A DNA stretch of 26,894 bases from Flavobacterium psychrophilum (lineage in GTDB: Bacteria; Bacteroidota; Bacteroidia; Flavobacteriales; Flavobacteriaceae): positions 1 to 26,894 of the forward strand of contig QFQM01000048.1 of the NCBI GenBank assembly GCA_003243255.1, given 5' to 3'. Shown one piece after another: positions 7,836 through 16,352 of this stretch. Numbering within the stretch: the stretch's first letter is position 1; every line of letters starts with the position of its first letter. Made by a program: the position numbers and the translations under genes. The notes beneath the pieces were generated by a model. That model was not told the DNA's origin and ran no database searches. It saw only the letters and a list, made by a program, of their open reading frames with translations.

Positions 7836-9128
7836 ATGCTGACAATTTTAGGCTTCACGATGATTATCGTATTTATGTACCTGATCATGACAAAAAGGTT
7901 GTTCCCGCTTACAGCGCTCATCCTGATTCCTATTCTTTTTGCTATTTTCGGTGGTTTTTCAGCCGAATTAGGGACTATAATTATGGATGGGGTAAAGAAT
8001 ATTGCACCTACAGGTATCATGTTGATTTTCGGTATATTGTTCTTTAGTATAATGATAGATGCCGGTTTGTTCGATCCACTTGTAAATCTGATATTAAGGT
8101 TTGTAAAGGGCGATCCCGTAAAAATTGCCATAGGAACGGCATTGCTTACCATATTGGTTTCGCTTGATGGTGACGGTGCCACTACATATATGATAGTTGT
8201 AGCCGCAATGTTACCGCTGTACAAAAAGATGGGCATGAACCCATTGGTTCTTTCCGGTATAATAATGTTAGGGGGAGGGGTAATGAATATTCTGCCTTGG
8301 GGCGGACCTACTGCCCGTGCCATGACCACACTTAAAATGGACGCTTCGGAACTTTTTATGCCAATGATACCTGTTATGGCCGGAGGTATATTATGGGTAC
8401 TCTTTTCGGCATTCTTGCTGGGTATTCGCGAAAAGAAGAGGATAGCAAAAGAAGGGGATATGAATAAACATTTAAAAAATGTTGAGGAAGAGGTGGTTCA
8501 GCGTGAACTGAAAAGGCCTGGTCTTATTTGGTTCAACCTGTTCCTTACCATACTGTTGCTTGCCTCAATGATGTTTGATATATTGCCATTGGCTGTGTCA
8601 TTTATGATAGCCTTCTGCATAGGGCTTATTATCAATTATCCAAAGGTCGAAGAACAGCAGAAAGTACTTAAGCTTCATGCAGGCAATGCACTTTCGGTAG
8701 CCTCTATGATTTTTGCAGCAGGTATATTTACAGGAATACTTACCGGTACGGGTATGATGGATGCCATGGCCAGTTCTATGATAGATGTAGTGCCTGATAC
8801 CTGGGGAAGTGCTTTTCCTGTGCTGACTGCTGTAAGTAGTGCCCCGCTTACATTCTTTTTGAGTAACGATGCTTATTATTTTGGTATACTGCCTCTTGTA
8901 ACAGAAACAGGCCTGCATCTTGGCGCTACCAAACTTGAAATTGGTATAGCATCTCTCATAGGGCAGGGTGTACACTTATTGAGTCCTCTTGTGCCCTCTA
9001 CTTATTTGCTGGTTGGCCTGGCAGGTGTAGAGTTTTCTGACCATCTTAAGTTTACTATGAAATGGGCTTTAGGTTCGTCACTTGCTATGCTTATTGCAGC
9101 ACTACTTATAGGGTTAATAACTTTTTAA
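7836..9128 (+). CDS. CitMHS-family citrate (metal-citrate) transporter
   Basis: This 430-residue inner-membrane protein has about 12 hydrophobic segments in two inverted halves. The first half carries SLDGDGATTYMI (109-120) and MNILPWGGPTARA (150-162), signatures of the CitMHS family (TC 2.A.11). The second half has the paired re-entrant motif FFLSNDAYYFGILPLV. Family members such as Bacillus CitM and CitH take up citrate complexed with divalent metal (Mg, Mn, Ni, Co, Zn or Ca) together with protons. The gene is within an operon with a DUF2490 barrel gene upstream, then a C4-dicarboxylate-type carrier and a TerC protein. Uptake of citrate or a related tricarboxylate is well supported; the metal preference cannot be read. 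Confidence 0.92.
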   Translation: MLTILGFTMIIVFMYLIMTKRLFPLTALILIPILFAIFGGFSAELGTIIMDGVKNIAPTGIMLIFGILFFSIMIDAGLFDPLVNLILRFVKGDPVKIAIGTALLTILVSLDGDGATTYMIVVAAMLPLYKKMGMNPLVLSGIIMLGGGVMNILPWGGPTARAMTTLKMDASELFMPMIPVMAGGILWVLFSAFLLGIREKKRIAKEGDMNKHLKNVEEEVVQRELKRPGLIWFNLFLTILLLASMMFDILPLAVSFMIAFCIGLIINYPKVEEQQKVLKLHAGNALSVASMIFAAGIFTGILTGTGMMDAMASSMIDVVPDTWGSAFPVLTAVSSAPLTFFLSNDAYYFGILPLVTETGLHLGATKLEIGIASLIGQGVHLLSPLVPSTYLLVGLAGVEFSDHLKFTMKWALGSSLAMLIAALLIGLITF

Positions 9129-9168
9129 AGCTACCTTTACAAGCATAATTCTGAGTCAGGTTTTAAAA

Positions 9169-10407
9169 ATGAATATACAACAGCAACATCCGGTGAGAAC
9201 CGGAATACCCGGCAAATATTTAAAAAACTTAGCAGCTTATGTTGCTGTAGCGTTATTTTTGGGTATTGCTGTAGGACATTATTATCCTGAACAGGGCATT
9301 CAGCTGGATTTTCTTGGAAATGGCTTCTTGTATCTTATTGAACCCCTTATTCAGCCAATAATATTTTTAACCATAATTATAGGGGTCAGTAGCATTGATA
9401 ATCTTAAAAAAGTAAGCCGGGTTGGTATTAAGGCAATAATCTATTTTGAAATAATAACAACGATTGCAATGGTGATGGGTATTACCGCTGCATTGTTCAT
9501 AGAGCCGGGAAAAATCGAGAAAAGCCTTATTGATGTGGCAATACCTGAAAATTTTACGGCAAGCGAACCATTGGATGGAGGATGGTTTAATTTTATAATA
9601 CTTAACCGTCCGCTGGTATTGGTACTCATTGCTGTTATAGTTGGTATTTTACTGAGCCTTTCTTCAAAGAGAGCGAAATACGTAAATACTCTGCAAAGGA
9701 TAATGGCTTTTTTATATAAGGTGCTGATGTATCTGTTTTTACTGATACCAATCGCCGCTTTTGGCGGAATGGCCTATGCTGTATCACGTTTTGGAATCCA
9801 CAGCCTTTTGCCTTTAGGAAAGCTGCTGGCAACTACATACATAACAATGGCTTTCTTTATATTTATAGTATTAGGGGGGCTTCTACGTTATTATAAGATA
9901 AGTCTTTGGAAGGTATTGAGGTATATTAAGGAAGAACTGCTTATCGTTTTTGGTACGTCTTCTTCCCGTACTGCATTTCCGCTGATTGTATCAAAGCTTG
10001 AAAAGGCCGGTTGCAGCAAAACAGTAGTTGGGCTTTCTATTCCGTTAGGTTATTCGTTTAATCTTGCCGGAGCATCAATATTTTTGCCGGTATGTACATT
10101 ATTTGTTGCCCAATTGTTTAATGTTGAGCTCAGTGTTAATGATATTATTACTATAGGCCTTGTAATTATGGTCACATCAAAAGTGGCCTCCGGTATTCCG
10201 GGGTCAGGCTTTATAGCCCTAACTATAACACTCACAACACTAAATAAATTTCCGATGGAAGGGCTGGCATTGCTCTTTAGTATCGACAAATTTATGAATG
10301 AGGCCCGCACAATAACAAACTTTATAGGTAACACTGTGGCGGTAATACTCATTTCCAAATACGAAAAGGATTTTGAACCGAATCCTGAAGTAGATCTTTC
10401 AATATAA
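9169..10407 (+). CDS. Dicarboxylate:cation symporter, DAACS (DctA/Glt) family
   Basis: This 412-residue carrier has the Glt/DctA fold: eight membrane segments plus two re-entrant hairpins, with the serine-rich tip SSSRTAFP (264-271) and a last helix DKFMNEARTITNFIGN (373-388). R380, T381 and N384 match the substrate-binding R, T and N of GltPh. The residue equivalent to GltPh D394, which binds the amino group, is N377, so dicarboxylates (succinate, malate, fumarate) are more likely substrates than amino acids. The NMDGT sodium motif is changed to NLAGA (298-302), losing the cation-ligand Asp. It lies 40 nt after the citrate carrier gene, in the same operon. Confidence 0.93.
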   Translation: MNIQQQHPVRTGIPGKYLKNLAAYVAVALFLGIAVGHYYPEQGIQLDFLGNGFLYLIEPLIQPIIFLTIIIGVSSIDNLKKVSRVGIKAIIYFEIITTIAMVMGITAALFIEPGKIEKSLIDVAIPENFTASEPLDGGWFNFIILNRPLVLVLIAVIVGILLSLSSKRAKYVNTLQRIMAFLYKVLMYLFLLIPIAAFGGMAYAVSRFGIHSLLPLGKLLATTYITMAFFIFIVLGGLLRYYKISLWKVLRYIKEELLIVFGTSSSRTAFPLIVSKLEKAGCSKTVVGLSIPLGYSFNLAGASIFLPVCTLFVAQLFNVELSVNDIITIGLVIMVTSKVASGIPGSGFIALTITLTTLNKFPMEGLALLFSIDKFMNEARTITNFIGNTVAVILISKYEKDFEPNPEVDLSI

Positions 10408-10437
10408 GATGAATAACATTTAATAATATAATAAAAA

Positions 10438-11238
10438 ATGACTGAACTATTACAAACCATCAGTACCCTTTGGCAGGATATCATTGCAAATCCGGGGACA
10501 TCCATTGCAATTATCGGTAACCTTATTCTTATTGAAAGTCTTCTTTCTGTAGATAACGCTGCTGTTCTTGCCACAATGGTAATGGATCTTCCTGAACATC
10601 AGCGCGACAGAGCACTTAAATATGGTATTTGGGGAGCATACATTTTCAGGGGTATAGCAATGGTGTTTGCTTCAGCACTTATAACAATCTGGTGGTTAAA
10701 GCCTATAGGAGGATTATACCTGCTTTATCTTGTATACTCATGGTATAAAAGTAAACGATCAGAGGCAGGAGAGGAAGAAACTGTAAATAAAGAAGGTAAT
10801 TGGCTATATCGTGTCACTGTTGGTACTATTGGTAATTTTTGGGCTACTGTTGTACTTGTTGAACTTATGGATATGGCATTTTCTATTGACAATGTTTTTG
10901 CAGCCGTTGCCTTCACACCAAATATTATACTGGTATGCATAGGTGTGTTCATTGGTATACTGGCTATGCGTTTTATTGCTCAATGGTTTGTGGGACTTAT
11001 GGAAAAGTACAGGTTTTTAGAGACTGCTGCCTTTGTTGTAATAGCCATTTTGGGTATTAAACTGGCATTGTCATTATATGAGCATTTCTATCCTAAATCT
11101 GGATTCAGTATATTCTTAGGCAGCCATATGGCAGATATTGGTATCTCGGCCCTAACTGTCGCTATATTTTTTGTACCGATAATTACCAGTACGCTGTTTA
11201 ATGTTCCGGGGAAAAATGTAAATACGGCTGATAAGTAA
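10438..11238 (+). CDS. TerC family integral membrane protein
   Basis: This 266-residue protein has about seven membrane segments and two copies of the TerC signature: E33 with SVDN (37-40), and E142 with D145 and SIDN (149-152). The acidic and Asn residues in these helices are thought to bind divalent metal. Bacterial TerC-family members (for example YkoY/MeeY and YceF/MeeF of Bacillus) have been linked to Mn2+ export and metal supply to secreted enzymes. A hydrophilic loop (about 104-122, KSKRSEAGEEE) separates the halves. It lies 30 nt after the dicarboxylate carrier and ends the operon. Beside a CitMHS carrier that brings in metal with citrate, a role in expelling or redistributing the metal is an attractive inference. 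Confidence 0.92.
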   Translation: MTELLQTISTLWQDIIANPGTSIAIIGNLILIESLLSVDNAAVLATMVMDLPEHQRDRALKYGIWGAYIFRGIAMVFASALITIWWLKPIGGLYLLYLVYSWYKSKRSEAGEEETVNKEGNWLYRVTVGTIGNFWATVVLVELMDMAFSIDNVFAAVAFTPNIILVCIGVFIGILAMRFIAQWFVGLMEKYRFLETAAFVVIAILGIKLALSLYEHFYPKSGFSIFLGSHMADIGISALTVAIFFVPIITSTLFNVPGKNVNTADK

Positions 11239-11339
11239 TATTTCGTTGGTTATACAACAATAGCTTAACCTATAACGGATAAAAAAACATTTGTATGCTG
11301 GTGCAAAATGCAAAACTAAATCAAAGTCTAACTGCCCAA

Positions 11340-12827
11340 TTATGGGGAAACAATAAATTGTAAATATTGCTCAACGCTATCGTAGCCATTGCCTGTAAGC
11401 TTTTTTTTAAGCCTCATTTTACAGGCTCTTACACTTTGTGGTGAAATCCCGAGCACATTTGCCATATCGGTAGCATTAAGTTTTAACCTCATTAGCACCA
11501 GTACCCGTATTTCGGCTTCGGTTACAGCTACCCCTCCAACGTTTATTCTGCTGAAAAAGTCCGGGTAAATTGAACCAAATCGTAGTTTGAACTTGTCCCA
11601 GCTGTCATCGGTTAATATCTTCTGTTCCAGCAGATCGTTCATATCATAATCAGCCTCTGCAATATCTGTATCAGGGTTTTGCAGTTTATTGATGATGCTT
11701 TTTTGATGGGCAAGATCTATAATATATGTTTTTAGTTCTTCTTCTTTTATCTGAATTAGTTGTAAAGAATTCTGAAGTTGTAATTCCAGCTGACTCTTCC
11801 TGAACTTTATAACCGAGAAATACCTGTAAATAAAAAATGATGCTATTAATAAAACAATTAGCATGCTCACTACAAAAAGCATGAAGCGGGTGTTGGCGAT
11901 TTCTTTTTCATTCTGAAGGTTTTTAATCCTTAGATTTTTAACTTCCAGACCCAGGTTTGCCTGATATTTAGAAAGCAGGTTGCTTTGATTGGCCTCCATA
12001 ATTTCCTTTTCTGCTTCGTAATGTTTTTTGAAGTAGTATAGTGCCGAATCCTGTACATTGAAAAGATCATAATTGCGAGATAATTCCCTGAGTCCTTCAC
12101 TTATACGTACTTTACTTTTTACTTTGTAGCTTAGTTTCAGGCATTTCTGACCGGCCCACAAAGCCTTTTCTTTATTGCCTTGTTTAGCATAGACTGTACT
12201 TAGGTTTTGGTATGCAGTAGCCATACCTTCAAAATAATTTATCTTTTTGCATTCTTCCAGAGAGAGCAGGTAAAATTTTAAAGCTTCGGCAAATGACTCA
12301 GAAAATCGGTATATCTGTCCCTGATTGTTGTACGCTATCGCAAGATCTCTTGACTCTCCAAGTTCCCTGAAAATATCGATTGCCTTATTGTTTTGGTTGA
12401 ACGCAGCTTCAAAGTTTCGCTGTTCTTTAAGAATTAGTGCGCGGTTGGTATGTGTTAAGCCCAAAAGTCTTTTCATACCATTTTTTTCGGCCATAGCGGC
12501 TGCTTCGGTATAGCATTCCATAGCAGCTGTGTTGTTCTCAAGGCGCCAATGCACTAGTCCGAGGTTGTTGAGCAGCGTTGCTGTTTCTTTTTGATCGCCT
12601 GAGGCCTTAACTATTTTGTATGCTTGTGTAAAATAGCCAAGTGCCTCCTGATAATTCCCTAGGCGCCACTGTTCGTTGCCCATATCGGTCAGCTTTGCCG
12701 GGTTGTCCTCTCCGGGCTGATTTTTTGGGATAGCCTTATCGTTGCTGTTTCCATTGCAGCTTATAAGCAGCAATAAAAAAGACATCCCCATTATAATTAT
12801 CCATTTCGATCTTTTAGTATTCAGCAT
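11340..12827 (-). CDS. Membrane-anchored TPR protein with C-terminal LuxR-type HTH
   Basis: This 495-residue regulator has an N-terminal basic/hydrophobic segment ending in LISC (C24), a lipobox-like site. Five or six TPR units follow (about 45-270; e.g. MGNEQWRLGNYQEALGYFTQA), then a coiled coil (about 278-312), one membrane helix (about 315-337), a second coiled coil (340-385), and a C-terminal HTH (about 432-492, with TEAEIRVLVLMRLKLNATD and GISPQSVRACKMRLKKKL). This is a common Bacteroidota layout in which periplasmic TPRs sense and a cytoplasmic LuxR-type HTH binds DNA. Its target is unknown. The T9SS propeller gene lies directly upstream on the same strand, but a strong terminator separates them and this gene appears to have its own promoter. 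Confidence 0.9.
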   Translation of the reverse strand: MLNTKRSKWIIIMGMSFLLLLISCNGNSNDKAIPKNQPGEDNPAKLTDMGNEQWRLGNYQEALGYFTQAYKIVKASGDQKETATLLNNLGLVHWRLENNTAAMECYTEAAAMAEKNGMKRLLGLTHTNRALILKEQRNFEAAFNQNNKAIDIFRELGESRDLAIAYNNQGQIYRFSESFAEALKFYLLSLEECKKINYFEGMATAYQNLSTVYAKQGNKEKALWAGQKCLKLSYKVKSKVRISEGLRELSRNYDLFNVQDSALYYFKKHYEAEKEIMEANQSNLLSKYQANLGLEVKNLRIKNLQNEKEIANTRFMLFVVSMLIVLLIASFFIYRYFSVIKFRKSQLELQLQNSLQLIQIKEEELKTYIIDLAHQKSIINKLQNPDTDIAEADYDMNDLLEQKILTDDSWDKFKLRFGSIYPDFFSRINVGGVAVTEAEIRVLVLMRLKLNATDMANVLGISPQSVRACKMRLKKKLTGNGYDSVEQYLQFIVSP

Positions 12828-12831
12828 GCCC

Positions 12832-12862
12832 CAAATTTAGATTTTAAAAGGCATATAACAAA
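12832..12862 (-). promoter_or_regulatory. Bacteroidota-type promoter for the TPR/HTH regulator
   Basis: On the - strand the -33 TTTG (12862-12859) and the -7 TAAATTTG (12839-12832) are separated by exactly 19 bp, a full match to the primary sigma-factor consensus of Bacteroidota. The -7 ends only 4 nt before the ATG at 12827, so transcription should begin at or very near the start codon, giving a leaderless or nearly leaderless mRNA. The -33 lies in the T-tract of the upstream gene's terminator. Confidence 0.6.
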
Positions 12863-12892
12863 AAAGGCTCCGTTTTTATAAACGGAGCCTTT
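12863..12892 (-). terminator. Intrinsic terminator of the T9SS propeller gene
   Basis: This is a perfect 13-bp stem (12863-12875 with 12880-12892; core GGCTCCG/CGGAGCC) with a 4-nt loop. On the - strand it is followed by a run of T (six including the stem end, 12865-12860). It starts 18 nt after the stop of the propeller gene. Confidence 0.9.
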
Positions 12893-12910
12893 ATCAATAG
12901 CTTTAGTAAA

Positions 12911-15900
12911 CTATTTTATAATCATTTTTCTTGCCTGTTTAAAGCCATTCGACTCTATCTGGTAAAAGTAGATGCCAGAGGTTAGGCTCTTCGAATCAAA
13001 TTGTATTGTATTGCTGCCAGGGGAATAGTTGTCATTTGCAATTTCCCTGACTAATCTGCCCTGAAGGTTATAAAGCCTAATTATAGCCTTGCCACCGTTA
13101 ACAAGTGTAAAAGGTATAGTAGTGGTTTCTTCTACCGGATTAGGATAGTTTTGTCCAAGTATATTCTGCTTTTTATCAGGTGTTAATCCATCAGGAAGTC
13201 CAAGAGTGCCGTCATGCTGAGTTTCAAAAAAATAAGTACCCTCATAATAAGCCTGGTTGCCTGCGCTTCCGGCCAGTAATAGCCTGTTATCAGGATGAGG
13301 AATAAGTCTTTTACCATAGAACTCTGCATATTCAGGCCCTACAAAAAACTCCTCATTAGCGTTTTGTCCATTGACATCAACGGTGATAAGTGAGGCGATA
13401 GGGAAAGGTGAAGTGAAAATTTTGTGAGGAAAAGGGTCAACAATCATCTGGTCCATTATATAACATACATCAGATCCGTCGATATGAAAATCGTTATAAT
13501 AGCGCATGTTTTCAGACTGAAAATCCCAAAGTTTTTCACCCGTAGTGGCATTGTATTTTATAAGTTCATTGTGTATATCGCCATTATTAGCAAGGCTGTA
13601 GCCTATTACAGCAATATCTCCATTGCTAAATGGTTTTAGGGTGTATGAACGTTCTTTTGTATCCGCATTACCAAAGGTTGTACTCCACAGAACTTCACCT
13701 GTAGTGCTTATTTTTGCAGTTACCATATTTTCATCATAGGTTTCGCTGTTTTGCGAATAGCCGTTTACATAGATATTGCCTTCAGTTGAAATATAGAGAT
13801 CAGTACCGGAAGAAGATTGCCCTTCTACAACCACAGGAGCAATCCAGCCAGTTGATCCATCTGCATTAAACTGTACTGCGGTAAGGTTTACATTCTGAGC
13901 CATAAAGTTACCGCTACCATGAGTACCGGCCAGTATCAGTCGGCCGTCTGTGTCTACCTTTCCTGAATTAATGGTATAGATGTTATTTCCACTTATTCCC
14001 GGCATAAAAGTTTTCCACTCCTGTAATCCTTCCGCATTAAGCTTAATTCCCAGGAATGAGGCATTTTGGCTGTCTTCGCTTTCATAGGCAGTACCTCCAA
14101 GATATACTGAGCCATCAGCCTGTGGTTCTAATACATATACAGAAGGGCTATAAAGCTCAATTTCAGAAGACCATAATTGTGTACCTTCCGGAGAAAGCTT
14201 AATAACTTTTAATACCGGAGGATATTCTTCAAAACCTGGCATAAGACAAACATAAGCATTACCATTGGTATCGGTACGGCCTATAATACCATCGGCAGGA
14301 TTGCCATTGGCAGCATTATACACCTTATTCCAAACAGTATTACCTTCTGCATCATATTTTACGATGAAGTAATTTGGAACAAGCATTTCGTCAATGAATT
14401 TATAATATGATCCGGTTGAAAATGTATTACCATTCCCATCGGCAAACGAATTAAGCATTGTCGCAGCAGGCGATCCAAGATTGCTGTATACTGAACTCCA
14501 TTCAGGTTCAGGGCTGATAGTATCAAATCCCGATTTAACTGTTTCAAAAACAGAACCGTTTTCGCTATAGAATGAGTTGACTGAGAAGTAAACATTGCCC
14601 AAACCATCAATACCTGCTCCTGCCATACCGGACATACTTGCCGTACCGTCAGTAGTAGATATTACAAAAGCCGCCTTACCTAAAAGATTACCTTCAGGGG
14701 AATATTTATAGGCACGTGCTGCAACATCCTGTTCCCATACTTCAGCTCCGGGAGTCATCCCATTTGCCGATACAATTATATTGCCGCTCGTGTCAAACGA
14801 TAATGTGGCATTTGTTGTTTCAATAAGTTCTGAAGTCTCTTCAACCCAGTTCTGAGTTCCGTCCGTATTGTAAGATATAAGTACTGTACCATCATCAGAG
14901 AAGCCACCCAGATGACTTCCGGCTACATATAGAATGTTGTTTTTAAAACCTATTTTCCAGCCTAATGTTATCTCTGTACCGCTTTTGTAAGTTTGAACCC
15001 ATTGTTGCACGCCTGTGCTGTCATATTTTATAGTACCAATTCGGTTTAAATAGTTGTCAAATGTACCAGTAACAAATATATTACCCTCTGCATCGGTAGT
15101 AATGGCATGGGGAACGGAATTTGTTACATCTGCAATATTTTCAGGATCAGTGCTTTCATAATTATAGGCTTGTTCCCATAGTTTTGTTCCTTCCGGACTA
15201 TATTTAATAGTATGGTAGTTCAACCATCCGTCAGGATTGGGACTATATCCGGTAGTAATTACATTATTGTCAGCATCGACAGCAATGGCTGTGGCTTCAT
15301 TCCACGTTTCGCCGCCCGCAGGATTTTCGGTAATGTGCCATTGTTCCACACCGCTGCTGTTGTATTTCAGGGTCAGGTAATCAACCGAACTGCCTGACCA
15401 GGTAATCCCGGTAATATATACACTACCGTCGTTTCCTATAGTCATAGCATTAGGTACTTCAATAGCTTCATTTCCGTTGTCAAAAGTATTGTCCCAAAGT
15501 TTTGTTCCCTCAGGAGAGTATTTAATAACGCGGATGTCCATATCGTTACCGTTCCATTTCAGTCCGGATGCCACTATGTTACCTGAATTGTCAAAGGCTA
15601 TATGCATACCATATTCTACAGCATACATTACGGCAGGCTCGCGATTTTGCCAAATGGTTACACCATCGGGGCCAACTTTTCGTGTAAAGAAATCGCCGGA
15701 AGGCTGATTTTCGTTCGAGCTACCGCCGGTGATGTACGTATTGCCCGATGCATCAGTGATGGCTGCATAGGGAATATTATTGCCTTTATAGGCTTCACCG
15801 CCGTAAAATTCATAGTTATTGGAATAGGTAGTGTATTCCGTATTGGGTTTATTACCAATTTGATTCATCATTTTTTGCTGCGGATCAACAATTGGCAATT

Positions 15901-16069
15901 TGGTGTAATTAGGCTTAAAGGCATCCCATTTCATTAGAGAATAAACCGCACCGCCGGTTTTTGAAATCTGGTAACCGTTTTGGGATTTCAGGTCGTTTTG
16001 TGCAAAGGCACTAAAACTCAGAAACGCCAAAAACAGTGAACCAAGGTTGTTCATAGTAGTAAGTTTCAT
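12911..16069 (-). CDS. Secreted beta-propeller (SBBP-like repeat) protein with T9SS type A sorting domain
   Basis: This 1052-residue exported protein has a signal peptide ending near SAFAQ (about residue 24). The body is a string of about 45-60-residue units with the pattern G-N-x-Y-V/I-T-G, then K-Y-S-P-E-G-T-K-L-W, as in SBBP/beta-propeller proteins; a dozen or more units suggest two propellers. Residues about 970-1052 form a type A T9SS sorting domain (NILGQNYPNP, then VREIAN and GIYFYQIES, ending KMIIK). The protein should therefore cross the outer membrane through the Por/Gld machinery and be anchored to the surface or released. No catalytic domain is visible; adhesion or ligand binding is a guess. 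A second in-frame ATG five codons in is possible. The gene is monocistronic, with its own terminator. Confidence 0.9.
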   Translation of the reverse strand: MKLTTMNNLGSLFLAFLSFSAFAQNDLKSQNGYQISKTGGAVYSLMKWDAFKPNYTKLPIVDPQQKMMNQIGNKPNTEYTTYSNNYEFYGGEAYKGNNIPYAAITDASGNTYITGGSSNENQPSGDFFTRKVGPDGVTIWQNREPAVMYAVEYGMHIAFDNSGNIVASGLKWNGNDMDIRVIKYSPEGTKLWDNTFDNGNEAIEVPNAMTIGNDGSVYITGITWSGSSVDYLTLKYNSSGVEQWHITENPAGGETWNEATAIAVDADNNVITTGYSPNPDGWLNYHTIKYSPEGTKLWEQAYNYESTDPENIADVTNSVPHAITTDAEGNIFVTGTFDNYLNRIGTIKYDSTGVQQWVQTYKSGTEITLGWKIGFKNNILYVAGSHLGGFSDDGTVLISYNTDGTQNWVEETSELIETTNATLSFDTSGNIIVSANGMTPGAEVWEQDVAARAYKYSPEGNLLGKAAFVISTTDGTASMSGMAGAGIDGLGNVYFSVNSFYSENGSVFETVKSGFDTISPEPEWSSVYSNLGSPAATMLNSFADGNGNTFSTGSYYKFIDEMLVPNYFIVKYDAEGNTVWNKVYNAANGNPADGIIGRTDTNGNAYVCLMPGFEEYPPVLKVIKLSPEGTQLWSSEIELYSPSVYVLEPQADGSVYLGGTAYESEDSQNASFLGIKLNAEGLQEWKTFMPGISGNNIYTINSGKVDTDGRLILAGTHGSGNFMAQNVNLTAVQFNADGSTGWIAPVVVEGQSSSGTDLYISTEGNIYVNGYSQNSETYDENMVTAKISTTGEVLWSTTFGNADTKERSYTLKPFSNGDIAVIGYSLANNGDIHNELIKYNATTGEKLWDFQSENMRYYNDFHIDGSDVCYIMDQMIVDPFPHKIFTSPFPIASLITVDVNGQNANEEFFVGPEYAEFYGKRLIPHPDNRLLLAGSAGNQAYYEGTYFFETQHDGTLGLPDGLTPDKKQNILGQNYPNPVEETTTIPFTLVNGGKAIIRLYNLQGRLVREIANDNYSPGSNTIQFDSKSLTSGIYFYQIESNGFKQARKMIIK

Positions 16070-16133
16070 ATTTCACGTAGTGTTTGATCAATATGTAAAT
16101 TTAGCATGAACCTGTGTTTTTTAATGGATTGCA

Positions 16134-16155
16134 GGTGTAGACATTGGTGTAGACA
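16134..16155. repeat. Tandem 10-bp repeat upstream of the propeller gene
   Basis: GGTGTAGACA occurs twice (16134-16143 and 16146-16155) with a 12-bp period. Each unit contains TGTAGACA, which has outer dyad symmetry (TGT-N2-ACA). It lies 65-86 bp before the propeller start codon, a usual operator distance. No regulator can be named. Confidence 0.5.
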
Positions 16156-16237
16156 AATTCAATTTATAATCTTTTTCAAGAGATAAAATATGACGAAAGT
16201 TAAGAGATGTTAGTTTCTGTTTTTTTAATCCATCAAA

Positions 16238-16263
16238 GAAGTCATTCGTTTCCAAATGACTTC
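16238..16263 (-). terminator. Inverted repeat, possible terminator of the SusCD/phosphatase operon
   Basis: A perfect 9-bp inverted repeat (GAAGTCATT, 16238-16246, with AATGACTTC, 16255-16263) encloses an 8-nt loop, about 90 nt after the stop of the phosphodiesterase-phosphatase gene. On the - strand only a short T-run follows (CTTCTTTG), so termination is likely weak; it could instead be a protein-binding site before the propeller gene. Confidence 0.4.
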
Positions 16264-16352
16264 CTGATGTAATGAATTTAATTAACATTGCCTTATTTTT
16301 TAACCTGTGATTTTTTATAGATATCAGGCTGGCAAGCCGGTTGTATCAAAAT

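Noticed and set aside
7820..8329. 169-codon ORF on the - strand opposite the CitMHS gene
   Set aside because: It lies fully inside a well-supported transporter gene, and its Ile/Pro-rich translation is the mirror of membrane-helix codons. No leader or domain was seen.
10050..10574. 174-codon ORF on the - strand across the DctA/TerC junction
   Set aside because: It is antisense to two conserved membrane-protein genes and has no recognisable domain or leader; a shadow of the coding frame.
11239..11339. Weak hairpins (GGTTA/TAACC and GTTATA/TATAAC) between the convergent TerC and regulator genes
   Set aside because: The stems are only 5-6 bp with long loops and no T-tract, so they do not support a terminator call.
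15602..15937. 111-codon + strand ORF inside the propeller gene
   Set aside because: It lies opposite conserved repeat units of the secreted protein and has no signal or domain of its own.
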